Positions 36,674 to 46,643 of a stretch of 64,000 nucleotides of DNA are shown in pieces. The number at the start of each line of letters is the position of its first letter. Within the stretch, counting starts at the first letter, position 1. The stretch is taken from contig CAVXHJ010000017.1 in NCBI GenBank assembly GCA_963761435.1, positions 1 to 64,000 of the forward strand. Reading direction: 5' to 3'. The notes below the pieces were generated by a model. The model was not told the origin of the DNA. It did no database searches and saw nothing but the letters and a program-made list of their open reading frames with translations. The DNA is from Roseiarcus sp963761435. Lineage in GTDB: Bacteria > Pseudomonadota > Alphaproteobacteria > Rhizobiales > Beijerinckiaceae. The position numbers were made by a program, and so were the translations under genes.

Positions 36674-37543
36674 ATGACTCAGGTCGTTCTGTTCAACGTC
36701 TTCAACGGCCTGATCGTCGGCGCCTTCTATGCATTGATGGCGCTCGGCCTGTCGCTGATCCTCAACCTGAGCGGGGTCATCAATTTCGCTCACGGCGGAT
36801 TTCTGGCGATCGGCGCCTATCTCGCTTTCACCCTGATCCCGTTCATCGGCTTCTGGGGCGCGCTGATCGTCGCGCCTCTGCTCACCGCCGTCCTTGGACT
36901 GGCGATCGAGCGCGTATTGATCCGCCCGCTCTATGGCGGCGATCCGCTGTACGGCCTGCTCCTGACCTTCGGCCTCGCCTATATTTTCGAGGATGCGACG
37001 CGCTTCATCTGGGGCGCGCAGAGCCTGCCCTTCCAATTGCCGGCGTGGCTCACGACGTCGCTGTCGAGCCAGTTCTTCTTCGTCACCGGCTATCGGGTGT
37101 TCATGATCATCGTGGTCATTGCCGCGGTCGGCGGATTGTTCGCGGTGCTCAACTACACGCGCCTTGGCATGCGCATCCGCGCCGGCACGCGCGATCTCGA
37201 CACCGTTTCGACGCTTGGCGTCAATGTCAGGATTCTGCGCAGCCTCAATTTCGGCATCGGCATCTATATGGCGGGCCTTGCAGGCGTGCTGGCCGCCGGC
37301 CTGCTCGGCCTTTCGCCCACCATCGGCGCCAATCTCATCATGCCGAGCTTCGTCGCGATCATCGTCGGCGGCCTCGGCAGCCTGCTCGGGACGCTGCTCG
37401 GCGGCCTCATGATCGGCGTCGTCTCAGGACTGGCGGCGGTCTTTTTTCCCTCCGCCACCGAAGCGGTGATCTATGTGATGATGGGGCTCGTGCTGCTCAT
37501 TCGCCCCCGCGGCCTGCTCGGGGAAGAGGGGAGGCTGCATTGA
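36674..37543 (+). CDS. livH: Branched-chain amino acid-type ABC permease LivH
   Basis: This 289-residue inner-membrane permease has about eight helices. Family segments include GAFYALMALGLSLILNLSGVINFAHGG near the N-terminus and the EAA-like loop GTRDLDTVSTLGVNVRILRSLNFGIG. It pairs with LivM to form the channel. It lies 132 bases after livK. Its TGA overlaps the TTG start of livM (TTGA at 37540-37543). Confidence 0.93.
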   Translation: MTQVVLFNVFNGLIVGAFYALMALGLSLILNLSGVINFAHGGFLAIGAYLAFTLIPFIGFWGALIVAPLLTAVLGLAIERVLIRPLYGGDPLYGLLLTFGLAYIFEDATRFIWGAQSLPFQLPAWLTTSLSSQFFFVTGYRVFMIIVVIAAVGGLFAVLNYTRLGMRIRAGTRDLDTVSTLGVNVRILRSLNFGIGIYMAGLAGVLAAGLLGLSPTIGANLIMPSFVAIIVGGLGSLLGTLLGGLMIGVVSGLAAVFFPSATEAVIYVMMGLVLLIRPRGLLGEEGRLH

Positions 37544-38490
37544 GCGGCCCCCGCCCGCGCGCTTTCGACGTCGCCGTCTGTCTCCTGCTTCTGTTCATGC
37601 CGTTCTGGATGGGCGCGATCGGCGGCTACACCGAGCTTGCGACCCGCATCGTCGTAATGGGGCTGGCGGCGATGTCGCTCAACTTCCTTCTCGGCTTCAC
37701 CGGCGTCCTGTCGTTCGGGCACGCCGCCTATTTCGGTCTCGGCGCCTATGGCGCGGCGATGGGAATCAAATATCTCGGCGCTGGCACGTTGCCGGCGATG
37801 GGGCTCGGCGTGGTCGTTGCGACGCTGGCCGCGATGGCGATCGGCGCGCTCATCGTTCGGCGCCGCGGCGTCTATTTCGCCATGGTCACGATCGCCTTCG
37901 GCCAGGTTTTCTATTTTCTGGCCTTCCGCTGGAACTCGGTGACGGGCGGCGACGACGGCCTCACCGGCTGGCACCGGCTGCCGATCAGCTTCGGCTTCGC
38001 CTCGCTCGACATTTTTGGCAACGACAAGGCGTTCTATTATTTCTCCCTTGCGGTGTTCGCGGTTTGCGTCGCCGCGATGGCGATGCTCATCAATTCGCCG
38101 TTCGGGCGTTCGCTGACCGCCATTCGCGAGAACGAGCGGCGTGCGCGGTTCCTCGGCGTGCCGATCGAGTTTCATATCTGGCTGTCGTTCGTGATCTCGT
38201 GCCTGTTCGTCAGCGTCGCGGGCGCTCTCTACGCGCTGCTCAACAACTTCACCGATCCTCGCGCCCTTCGATTCGACCTTTCCGGCAACCTCGTCATCAT
38301 GGCGGTGCTGGGCGGCATGCGCTCGTTCTGGGGTCCGTTGATCGGCGCGGCGATCTTCGTCGCGCTTCAGGATTACGTATCGAGCCGCACCGAAAACTGG
38401 ATGTCGGTGATCGGTCTGGTGTTCGTGCTCGTGGTGCGTTTCTTTCCGCGCGGCGTCCTGGGCATGTTGCGCAGCGGAGCCAGGGCTTGA
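37540..38490 (+). CDS. livM: Branched-chain amino acid-type ABC permease LivM
   Basis: This 316-residue permease partner of LivH has the family segments SLNFLLGFTGVLSFGHAAYFGLGAYG and IRENERRARFLGVP (the cytoplasmic coupling loop). The best start is TTG 37540, overlapping the livH stop with a GAGG site before it; no ATG lies near the expected N-terminus. The stop overlaps the next gene in the same manner (TTGA at 38487-38490). Confidence 0.92.
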   Translation: MSGPRPRAFDVAVCLLLLFMPFWMGAIGGYTELATRIVVMGLAAMSLNFLLGFTGVLSFGHAAYFGLGAYGAAMGIKYLGAGTLPAMGLGVVVATLAAMAIGALIVRRRGVYFAMVTIAFGQVFYFLAFRWNSVTGGDDGLTGWHRLPISFGFASLDIFGNDKAFYYFSLAVFAVCVAAMAMLINSPFGRSLTAIRENERRARFLGVPIEFHIWLSFVISCLFVSVAGALYALLNNFTDPRALRFDLSGNLVIMAVLGGMRSFWGPLIGAAIFVALQDYVSSRTENWMSVIGLVFVLVVRFFPRGVLGMLRSGARA

Positions 38491-39239
38491 CTCTGCTTCA
38501 GGTCAACGGCGCCTCGAAGCGGTTCGGCAGTCTGGTCGCGATCGACGGCGTGTCTCTCGTGATCGAACCGGGCGAACTGCGCGCGATCATCGGGCCGAAC
38601 GGCGCGGGCAAGACGACGTTCTTCAACCTTGTCAGCGGCCTTGTCGCGCCGACCGCGGGCTCGATCCGGTTTGAGGGTGAGGATATCACCTCGCTCCCGC
38701 CACAAGAGCGCGTGCAGCGCGGCATGGCGCGCACTTTCCAGATCACCGAGATTTTTCCCGAGCTGTCGGTCGCCGACAATATCCGCGTCGCCGTCGAGAT
38801 TGCGGCGGGCTACCGCCTGAAACCCTGGCTTGGCGCCAAGGCGCGGGCGGGCGTCGCGGCGCGGGTCGCCGAGCTTCTCGGCATGGGCGGATTGGCTGAC
38901 AAAAGCGACGTGCGCGCAGGAGCGCTCTCGCATGGCGACCAGCGGGCGGCGGAGATCATGATGTCGCTCGCCTTGCGTCCCCGCCTGCTCATGCTCGATG
39001 AGCCGACCGCGGGCATGGGCGACCAGGAGACCTATGACATCGCGCGGCTGATCCGGCGCCTGCACCGCGACACCCGCCTCACGATCATGCTGATCGAACA
39101 TGACATGCGCGTCGTCTTCAATCTCGCCGACCGGATCATGGTCCTCGCCGAGGGGAGAGTGCTGGCGGAGGGCGCGCCGCAGGAGATCGCCGACAGCGAC
39201 AAGGTCCAGGCCGCCTATCTCGGCAAGGCGGCGGCATGA
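38487..39239 (+). CDS. livG: Branched-chain amino acid-type ABC ATPase LivG
   Basis: This is a 250-residue ATPase with Walker A GPNGAGKTT, Walker B LLMLDEPTAGM and the H-loop IEHDMRVVF. The signature is LSHGDQR, the LivG variant of LSGGQ. The start is TTG 38487 within TTGA, overlapping the livM stop; no ATG is found at the family start position. Its ATGA stop overlaps livF. It forms a heterodimer with LivF on the LivHM channel. Confidence 0.93.
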   Translation: MTLLQVNGASKRFGSLVAIDGVSLVIEPGELRAIIGPNGAGKTTFFNLVSGLVAPTAGSIRFEGEDITSLPPQERVQRGMARTFQITEIFPELSVADNIRVAVEIAAGYRLKPWLGAKARAGVAARVAELLGMGGLADKSDVRAGALSHGDQRAAEIMMSLALRPRLLMLDEPTAGMGDQETYDIARLIRRLHRDTRLTIMLIEHDMRVVFNLADRIMVLAEGRVLAEGAPQEIADSDKVQAAYLGKAAA

Positions 39240-39958
39240 TCGCCCTCAAGGCCGACGCCATCCACGCCTTCTACGGCAAGAGCCATATCCTGCACGGAGT
39301 GAGTCTCGAAGTGCGCGAGGGCGAGATCGTCGCGCTGCTCGGCCGCAACGGCGCCGGGAAGACGACGACCTTGCGCTGCCTGATCGGACTTACCCGTCCC
39401 CGCCAGGGCAGGATCGCGCTGTTCGGCGCCGATGTGACCGGATTTCCGCCCTACCGGATCGCCGAAGCCGGGGTCGGCTATGTGCCGGAGGGGCGGCGCA
39501 TCTTCGCCAACCTGACAGTGGAGGAAAACCTCCTGGTCCCGGTCGAGCGGCCCGGCCCGTGGACGGTCAAGCGGGTCTACGAGACCTTTCCGCGCCTCGC
39601 CGAGCGAAAGACCAACAAGGGCGCCCAGCTCTCGGGCGGCGAGCAGGAGATGCTGTCGATCGCGCGCGCCCTCGTCTTGAACCCGAAACTCCTGATGCTC
39701 GACGAACCCTCGCAGGGCCTCGCGCCGCTGATCGTCGAGGACGTGTTCAGAATCGTCGCCGCCGCCAGGCGCGAAGGCCTTTCGGTGCTGCTGGTCGAGC
39801 AGAATGTGCGCGCGGCGGTCGAGATCGCCGACCGCGCCTATGTCCTCGATGACGGCCGGATCGTGTACGAGGGCGACGCGCGGACGTTCGGCGCCGATGA
39901 GAAGCGGGTGCGCGAGCTCGCCGGCGCCAGCGCCGAGAAATGGGACATGGACGGGTAA
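39236..39958 (+). CDS. livF: Branched-chain amino acid-type ABC ATPase LivF
   Basis: This is a 240-residue ATPase with Walker A GRNGAGKTTT, signature LSGGEQE, Walker B LLMLDEPSQGLAP and the H-loop region LLVEQNVRAAVEIADRAYVL (Gln before Asn, as in LivF). The ATG lies in the ATGA overlap with livG. It is the last gene of the operon; the next gene on the other strand ends 17 bases beyond. Confidence 0.94.
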   Translation: MIALKADAIHAFYGKSHILHGVSLEVREGEIVALLGRNGAGKTTTLRCLIGLTRPRQGRIALFGADVTGFPPYRIAEAGVGYVPEGRRIFANLTVEENLLVPVERPGPWTVKRVYETFPRLAERKTNKGAQLSGGEQEMLSIARALVLNPKLLMLDEPSQGLAPLIVEDVFRIVAAARREGLSVLLVEQNVRAAVEIADRAYVLDDGRIVYEGDARTFGADEKRVRELAGASAEKWDMDG

Positions 39959-39975
39959 GGGCCGCGCGCCCCCCG

Positions 39976-41307
39976 TTACTTGCCGCAATAGACCGCCAGC
40001 AGAGACCCCTTCTCACGCGCGGCGATGTCGCCGGCGCTGAGCGCGCCGCCGCCGGCTGGCGCGGATTCGCCTGAGCCAAGGAAGGCGCGGACGACGCCGG
40101 GCGCAATGACGGCGTGGGGCGCTGCGAGCGCGACGCCAGCGATGCGTTTCGTCTCGCCCTCGATCGGCGCCATCAGGCCGACCAGCGCGCCCTCTCGGTC
40201 GAACACCGGTCCGCCGCTGGCGCTCGTCTCCACTCCCGCGACGACGACCGGCCGCGTCTCGCCCCCGGCGAGAGAGGCCGCGCTGGCGGAGATGCGATCT
40301 CCGGCGAAACCGAGGACGACGACATCCGCCGCCGGCGCGCCGAAGCGCGGCGGTTCGCCATTCGCGCCGAAATCTCCGGCGATCATTGCGAGATGCGTAG
40401 CCCCGTCCGTCCGTTCGAACCTGACCGGCCTGCCGCCGACCATCGGGTTCGGGCAGTCGTCCGCCCTCAGCGCCGTCAGGGCCTTGCCGCGCGCCACGAC
40501 GAGCGCGGTTGCGGCCGGCGTGGGCGCCGCCGCGGGGCCGGATTCCGGCGCGGCTCCGGCCGTCGCGCCCGCGGCTGGCGTTTTGGCGGGTTCCGGAAAC
40601 GGCTCGAAGGAATTGGCGACCGCGAGCGCGACCCGGTCGAGCTGAGCGGCCTGCGAAGCGGGGTAGGCGAAGGTGAAGCCGCGGATCGGCGGGCTCGCGG
40701 CCGCGTTCTTGTCGAAGCGGGTATAGAAACTAGCCGGCCCATCCTGCCCCGAGACGACGAAGAACGCGTCCGGCCGAATAGCCTTGTAGGCGATTCGACG
40801 CGTTGGCGTCGCGGCGGTCAACCGGGCGTAGAGAGCGCCAAGGTCAGGGTCCGCGCTGGCGGCGAAGTCGAGCCTTGCGCCCGGAAGCGCGCTCAGGAGT
40901 TTCAGCGGCGCGCCGATTTTGGCGCCGGTCTTTGGATCGCTCACGAGCTGGAATCCGGCCGCCTCGCGGGCTTTTTGGGCGGCGGCAAGCAGCGCTTGGA
41001 GTTCGGGCGGGGTGAGCGCGCCGTCGGCCGGCGCCTTGAGGCTCGCCTGAAACGCAAGGATCGCGTCGCGGGTGTGCTTGCCGAAGTCGCCGTCGTTGAC
41101 GCCAACGTAAAGCCCAAGCCAGACGAGCGCCTCCTGCGCGGCTTTGCGCGTCGCTTCCGGCAAAGCGAGGAACGCCGCCTTCTGCGCCGTCATCGTCGCG
41201 TCGTCGGCGGCCGAAACTGTCGCCGTGTGAGTCTGGGCCGAGGCCTGGCTTGCCACGAAGGGCAGGATCGCCACGGCGCAAACAAGACGAACCGCGCTTC
41301 GCCGCAT
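39976..41307 (-). CDS. Secreted peptidoglycan-binding protein with a degenerate trypsin-like domain
   Basis: This is a 443-residue exported protein. A signal peptide (LVCAVAILPFVASQASA) is followed by a peptidoglycan-binding-1 domain (about residues 45-95; WLGLYVGVNDGDFGKHTRDAILAFQ). A middle region and an Ala/Pro-rich linker come next, then a trypsin-2-like domain (about 275-430). The nucleophile motif SASGGPVFD is kept (Ser364). The position of the catalytic His (NAHV in relatives) reads TALRA, and the DLAL Asp position reads HLAM. It may therefore be a non-catalytic relative. It is divergent from the alpha-2-macroglobulin gene across 81 bases. ATG 41307 follows GGAGGAGA. Confidence 0.78.
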   Translation of the reverse strand: MRRSAVRLVCAVAILPFVASQASAQTHTATVSAADDATMTAQKAAFLALPEATRKAAQEALVWLGLYVGVNDGDFGKHTRDAILAFQASLKAPADGALTPPELQALLAAAQKAREAAGFQLVSDPKTGAKIGAPLKLLSALPGARLDFAASADPDLGALYARLTAATPTRRIAYKAIRPDAFFVVSGQDGPASFYTRFDKNAAASPPIRGFTFAYPASQAAQLDRVALAVANSFEPFPEPAKTPAAGATAGAAPESGPAAAPTPAATALVVARGKALTALRADDCPNPMVGGRPVRFERTDGATHLAMIAGDFGANGEPPRFGAPAADVVVLGFAGDRISASAASLAGGETRPVVVAGVETSASGGPVFDREGALVGLMAPIEGETKRIAGVALAAPHAVIAPGVVRAFLGSGESAPAGGGALSAGDIAAREKGSLLAVYCGK

Positions 41308-41388
41308 GGATCCTCTCCTCCCGCGGATCGTGGTCGCGCGAGCCTCAGCCATGCTAGCATCTGCGCCGCCGCATAGGGAGGCGGAAAC

Positions 41389-44300
41389 ATGCTCCACGGT
41401 CTGCGCCTCTTTGTCCTGGCCCTGATCTTCATCGCGACATGCGCTCGCGCCGCAGAGGTCAAACCGTTCGCGCGTGAGGACATGGCGAGCGACGCGGTGC
41501 GCCTGACCGAGACCTTGCGCATCGCCACCGCCGCGATCGGCGCTCAGGTCAGGGGCGATACGCCGGGTCAGCTTTTGAGGCAGGCCGCCGCCGCCGTCGC
41601 CGCGGCCAACTTCGGTCTCGCCGAGAAGCTCGCGGGCGCGGCGATCACCGCAGCTCCGAAGGACCCCGCCAACTGGCTTGCCTACGCCAGCATCGCGATC
41701 GCAGCCGACGACGCCAAAGCGAACGACCGCTACCAAATCGTCAGCCAGGGCGCGACCGCGGCCTACGCCGCCTATCTGCGTTCGACGGCGCCCGAGGCGC
41801 AGGCCGCGGCGCTCGCGGTGCTGGCCGATCTTCTGGCGCGTCACGAACAATGGCGCCCGGCGCTCGACGCTCTGAAAGCCTCGCTCGACCGGCGCGACGC
41901 CATCGATGTGCGCAAGACCTATGAGGCGATGCGCGCCGAGCACGGCTTCCGGATTCTCGATTACAAGGTCGACAACGAATCGACCTCGCCGCGCGTCTGT
42001 TTCAACTTCTCCGAGCAACTGGCGCGCAAGACGGATTTTTCTCCCTATGTCGCGGTTTCCGGGTCTTCCAACACCGCGATCTCGAACGAGGACCAGCAGA
42101 TCTGCGTCGAGGGGCTGAAGCACGGCGAGCGCTATGCGATCGTGCTGCGCCAGGGCCTGCCCTCGGCGGTCGGCGAATCCCTGCTGAAGTCGGCCGATTA
42201 CGAGATCTATGTCCGCGACCGCTCGCCGCAGGCGCATTTCGCCGGCAAGGCCTATGTCCTGCCGCGCCAGGGTCAGCAGGGCGCGCCGCTCGTGACCGTC
42301 AACACCTCGAAAGTGTCGATCGACGTCTATCGCGTCGGGGACCGCAATCTCCTCGCAACCGTCAACCGCGACGATTTCCTGAAACCGATCAATTCGTCGC
42401 GGGCCGAGGAAATCGCCTCCCAGGATGGAGCGAAGATCTGGAGCGGCTCGATGGACGTCGCCGCCGCGCTCAACCAGGACGTGGTCACCGATTTTCCGGT
42501 CCTGGACGCGGTCGGCAAGCTCGAGCCCGGCGTCTACGTCGTCACGGCGCGGCCATGGAAGGGCGCGTCCAATCCCGCCGACGCGGACTCGGGCGAGACT
42601 GCGCAGCTCGCCGCGCAATGGATGGTGGTCTCCGACTTGGGCTTGACCGCGATCTCCGGCGACGACGGCGTGCACGCGCTCGTGCAATCGCTGGGCTCCG
42701 CCGCGCCGCTCTCCGGCGTCGCGCTCAAGCTCGTTGCGCGCAACAACGAGGTGCTGGCGGTCAAGACGACGGGCGCCGACGGGCGAGTCGACTTCGATCC
42801 GGGCCTCGCGCGCGGCAAGGGCGGCTCGGCGCCCGGCCTTCTGGTCGCGACGCTGGGCGACGACTACGGCTTTCTCAGCCTCGCTCAGAGCGCCTTCGAC
42901 CTCACCGACCGCGGCGTCGCGGGGCGCGACCCGCCGAGCGGCCTCGACGCATTCCTCTACACCGAGCGCGGCGTTTACCGCTCAGGCGAGACCGTGTTCG
43001 CGACCGCCATGCTTCGCGACTCGAAAGGCGCCGCCAAACCCGGTCTGCCGCTGACGCTCATCGTCAAGCGTCCGGACGGGGTTGAGTACAAGCGCGCGAC
43101 GCTCGCTGACCAGGGGCTTGGCGGGCGCTCGTACGCCCTCCCGCTGCTTTCGGGCTCGGCGGCGGGAAAATGGTCGATCGAGGCCTACGCCGATCCGAAG
43201 GGCGACAGCATCGGGCGGGTCGAATTCCTGCTCGAGGACTATATTCCCGAGCGGCTCGACTTCACCCTCAAGCCTGCCAAATCGATCGTCGATCCCGGCG
43301 AGCCGGTCGGGCTTTCGCTCGACGCGAGGTTTCTCTACGGCGCGCCGGCGAGCGGCCTCGACGTGACGGGGGCCATTCGGCTGCAGGCGGTCGAGGGCGC
43401 GGCGCTCGCCAATTATCCCGGCTATGCCGGCGGGCTCGCGGACGATGATTTCACCACCGTCGAAAGCCAGTTCACCGACAAGGTTCAGACCGACGACAAA
43501 GGTCACGCCGAGCTCTCGGTCGACCTGCCGGAAGGCTCGAGCACAAGGCCCCTCGAGGCCAAGCTGATCGTCGACGTCGCCGAGCCGGGCGGGCGCACGG
43601 TCGAGCGCACCGTCACCCTTCCGGTCCGGGCGAAGACCGTAACGGTCGGCGTCAAGAAAGACTTCGACGAATCGCTGAGCGCCGGCGACACCGCGACGTT
43701 CGAGGCGATCGCGGTCGCCCCGGACGGCGCGCGCGTCGCCCGCGGAGGCGCGCAATGGTCGCTCTATCAGGTGACGAGCGACTATCAGTGGTTCAACGCC
43801 GACGGCCGCTGGAGCTACGAGCCGGTGAAGTCGTCGAAGCGCATCGCCAGCGGCGCCATCGACATCGGCGCCGGCGCGCCGGCCAAATTCATGAGCCGCG
43901 TCGGCTGGGGCGCGCATCGGCTCGACATCAAGACGCTCGACGGCGAGGAGACGAGCGTCGCCTTCGACGTCGGCTGGTCGGGAACGGCGAGCGCCGACAC
44001 GCCCGACAATGTCGTGGTGACTCTCGACAAGACGAATTACGCGCCGGGCGAGGAGGCGAAGCTGCGCATCGCCTCGACCTTCACCGGCAAGGCGACGGTC
44101 GCGCTGATCGGCGATCATGTCGAGCGCTTCATCGACGTCGATCTCGTCGCCGGCGACAACGTCGCGCCATTCACGGTCGGCCCGGACTGGGGCCCGGGCG
44201 CCTATGCCGTGGCCTTGACCCACCGCCCGCTCGACGTCGCCGCCAGGCGGATGCCGGGCCGCGCCATCGGCGTCGCCTGGTTCGCCATCGACCGCGACGC

Positions 44301-46632
44301 GCACCATCTCGAAGTCACGCTCGACGCGCCGCAGCTTGTCCGGCCGCGCCAATCGATGACCCTTCCGGCCAAGGTCGCGGGTCTCGCGCCGGGCGAGGAG
44401 GCGTTCGTGACCGTCTCCGCGGTCGATGTCGGCATTCTCAACTTGACCGGGTTCAAGACGCCGGATCCGGGCGCATATTTCTTCGGCCAGCGCAAGCTGC
44501 CGGTCGAGTTTCGCGATCTCTGGGGCATGCTGATCGACGGGATGCAGGGCGCGGCCGGCGCCATCCATGCCGGCGGCGACACCGGCGGGTCGCTCGAAGG
44601 CAATCTGCCGACGCAGGAGCCGCTGGCGCTCTTCTCCGGCGTCGTCAAGGTCGACGGCGAGGGCAAAGCCAACGTGTCCTTCGATCTGCCGGCGTTCAAC
44701 GGATCGGTGCGATTCACCGCCGTCGCGTGGTCGAAGGACAAGGTGGGGTCGGCGCAGGCCGACGTGACGGTACGCGACGCGGTCGTTGTCGCCGCGACGC
44801 TGCCCCGTTTCCTCAACGTCGGCGACCGATCCGAAATGCATATCGATATCGACAATGTCGAGGGCGAGGCGGGCGACTACACGCTCGACCTCGACATTCA
44901 CGGGCCGCTCACTGCCGAGGCGGACGCGATGAGGAAGACGGTGCGCCTCGACGCGCGCCAGCGCCGGTCGCTGTCCATGCCGATTACGGCGGCCGGCGTC
45001 GGCGCAGCCGATCTCGCGCTCAGGCTGACCGGCCCCAGGACGGACCTCACGCAACAATTCAAGCTCGGCCTCGCTTCGGGCGCTCCCGACGCCTATCGGC
45101 GCACGGTGAAGCCGCTGCCGGGCGGCGCGAGCGCGACCATTTCCGGCGATCTCATCGCCGACTTCGTTCCGGGGACCGGCTCGATTGCGATCTCGGCTTC
45201 GCCGTTCGGCGCTCTCGACGCGCCTGCGTTGCTGCTCGCGCTCCAACGGTATCCTTACGGCTGCTCGGAGCAGACGGTCAGCGTCGCCATGCCTCTTCTC
45301 TACGTCAACCGGTTGGCCTCGATCGCGCATCTCGATCTCGATCCCGATCTCGACGGGCGGATCAGGCAGGCGATCGAGCGGGAGCTCAGCCGCCAGAGCG
45401 CCAGCGGCGCGTTCGGCATGTGGAGCGCCGGTGAAAACGATGAAGACCCCTGGCTCGACGCCTTCGTGACCGACTTTCTGACTCGGGCTCGGGAGCGGAA
45501 TTTCGAGGTGCCGCAGCAGGCGTTCGATCAGGCGCTCGATCGCCTCCGCAACGAGGTCGTGAACGCCCCGGAGCCGAGCAAGGACAACGCCGAGGCGCTG
45601 GCCTACGCGCTCTATGTTCTCGCGCGCAACGGGCGCCCGGTGATCGGCGATCTGCGCTACCTCACCGACGCCAAGCTCGACGCCTTCGCCACCCCGCTCG
45701 GCAAGGCCCAGCTCGCCGCGGCGCTCGCCATGCTCGGCGACCGGGCGCGCGCCGGCAAGGCGTTCGGCGCTGCGCTCTCCGCCCTCGACGCCGAGCGCGA
45801 CAACGGCGTGGCGAGGGCCGACTACGGCTCGCGGCTGCGCGACGCCGCCGCCGTGCTCGCGCTTATCGCCGAAGCCAATCTCGGCGGCGAGATCGAGGGC
45901 GACGCGATCGCCCGCGCCGGCGCCGTCCTCGATCAGGCGAGGGCCGGGCGCTCGTTCACCAGCACCCAGGAAAACAACTGGATGGCGCTGGCCGCCGAGG
46001 CGCTTGCCGAACACGCGGGCGCGAGTCAGTTCAGCATCGACGGTCAGCCGGTGAAGGGCGCCCTCTATCGCCGATGGAGCGGGCCCGGGCTCGAAACCCG
46101 GTCGATCACGGTCGCCAACGCCGGCCAAGCCCCGGCGCAGCTTGCCATATCGGTCTCGGGCGCGCCGGTTGAGCCCGACCCCGCCGTCGCCAACGGCTAT
46201 GCGATCGAACGCACCTTCTACAAGCTCGACGGAACGAAGATCGACCTGCACAGCCTCGCGCAGAATGAGCGCGTGGTGGTGTCGCTCAAAGTGACCGAGG
46301 CGCAAGCCCGGCGCGCGCGCCTGCTGGTCGTCGACCGGCTGCCCGCCGGGCTCGAGATCGACAATCCCGCGCTGGTCGACGGCGGCTCGGTCGAAGCCTT
46401 CGCGTGGCTCACGAAGGACGTCGAGCCCACGCATACCGAATATCGCGACGATCGCTTCGTGGCGGCCTTCGATCGCGCCGAGGGTCAGTCGGCGTTCATC
46501 ACCATGGCCTATATCGTCCGCGCGGTCGCGCCGGGCCGCTACGTCTATCCGCCGGCGACCGCCGAGGACATGTACGACCCCGAGCGCTTCGGCCGCACCG
46601 CCTTCGGAGAACTCGAGGTGACGGCGAAGTGA
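41389..46632 (+). CDS. yfhM: Bacterial alpha-2-macroglobulin family protein (YfhM-like)
   Basis: This 1747-residue protein is thought to guard the periplasm by trapping proteases. The N-terminal signal ends in IATCARA, so Cys18 may be lipidated as in E. coli YfhM. A chain of macroglobulin beta-domains follows, with DAFLYTERGVYRSGETV and PERLDFTLK in the middle. The thioester motif CSEQ (C1292-Q1295, in YPYGCSEQTVS) precedes the helical thioester domain. The C-terminal receptor-like domain contains LLVVDRLPAGLEIDNP. The retained Cys/Gln pair suggests covalent trapping. It is followed after a repeat by pbpC, the usual partner. Confidence 0.93.
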   Translation: MLHGLRLFVLALIFIATCARAAEVKPFAREDMASDAVRLTETLRIATAAIGAQVRGDTPGQLLRQAAAAVAAANFGLAEKLAGAAITAAPKDPANWLAYASIAIAADDAKANDRYQIVSQGATAAYAAYLRSTAPEAQAAALAVLADLLARHEQWRPALDALKASLDRRDAIDVRKTYEAMRAEHGFRILDYKVDNESTSPRVCFNFSEQLARKTDFSPYVAVSGSSNTAISNEDQQICVEGLKHGERYAIVLRQGLPSAVGESLLKSADYEIYVRDRSPQAHFAGKAYVLPRQGQQGAPLVTVNTSKVSIDVYRVGDRNLLATVNRDDFLKPINSSRAEEIASQDGAKIWSGSMDVAAALNQDVVTDFPVLDAVGKLEPGVYVVTARPWKGASNPADADSGETAQLAAQWMVVSDLGLTAISGDDGVHALVQSLGSAAPLSGVALKLVARNNEVLAVKTTGADGRVDFDPGLARGKGGSAPGLLVATLGDDYGFLSLAQSAFDLTDRGVAGRDPPSGLDAFLYTERGVYRSGETVFATAMLRDSKGAAKPGLPLTLIVKRPDGVEYKRATLADQGLGGRSYALPLLSGSAAGKWSIEAYADPKGDSIGRVEFLLEDYIPERLDFTLKPAKSIVDPGEPVGLSLDARFLYGAPASGLDVTGAIRLQAVEGAALANYPGYAGGLADDDFTTVESQFTDKVQTDDKGHAELSVDLPEGSSTRPLEAKLIVDVAEPGGRTVERTVTLPVRAKTVTVGVKKDFDESLSAGDTATFEAIAVAPDGARVARGGAQWSLYQVTSDYQWFNADGRWSYEPVKSSKRIASGAIDIGAGAPAKFMSRVGWGAHRLDIKTLDGEETSVAFDVGWSGTASADTPDNVVVTLDKTNYAPGEEAKLRIASTFTGKATVALIGDHVERFIDVDLVAGDNVAPFTVGPDWGPGAYAVALTHRPLDVAARRMPGRAIGVAWFAIDRDAHHLEVTLDAPQLVRPRQSMTLPAKVAGLAPGEEAFVTVSAVDVGILNLTGFKTPDPGAYFFGQRKLPVEFRDLWGMLIDGMQGAAGAIHAGGDTGGSLEGNLPTQEPLALFSGVVKVDGEGKANVSFDLPAFNGSVRFTAVAWSKDKVGSAQADVTVRDAVVVAATLPRFLNVGDRSEMHIDIDNVEGEAGDYTLDLDIHGPLTAEADAMRKTVRLDARQRRSLSMPITAAGVGAADLALRLTGPRTDLTQQFKLGLASGAPDAYRRTVKPLPGGASATISGDLIADFVPGTGSIAISASPFGALDAPALLLALQRYPYGCSEQTVSVAMPLLYVNRLASIAHLDLDPDLDGRIRQAIERELSRQSASGAFGMWSAGENDEDPWLDAFVTDFLTRARERNFEVPQQAFDQALDRLRNEVVNAPEPSKDNAEALAYALYVLARNGRPVIGDLRYLTDAKLDAFATPLGKAQLAAALAMLGDRARAGKAFGAALSALDAERDNGVARADYGSRLRDAAAVLALIAEANLGGEIEGDAIARAGAVLDQARAGRSFTSTQENNWMALAAEALAEHAGASQFSIDGQPVKGALYRRWSGPGLETRSITVANAGQAPAQLAISVSGAPVEPDPAVANGYAIERTFYKLDGTKIDLHSLAQNERVVVSLKVTEAQARRARLLVVDRLPAGLEIDNPALVDGGSVEAFAWLTKDVEPTHTEYRDDRFVAAFDRAEGQSAFITMAYIVRAVAPGRYVYPPATAEDMYDPERFGRTAFGELEVTAK

Positions 46633-46643
46633 CACGGCGCTCG

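Noticed and set aside
29044..41307. A specialised metabolite or secretion gene cluster spanning the two ABC systems
   Set aside because: The RbbA-type exporter and the liv operon are separate, each complete and typical, with no biosynthetic genes between them.
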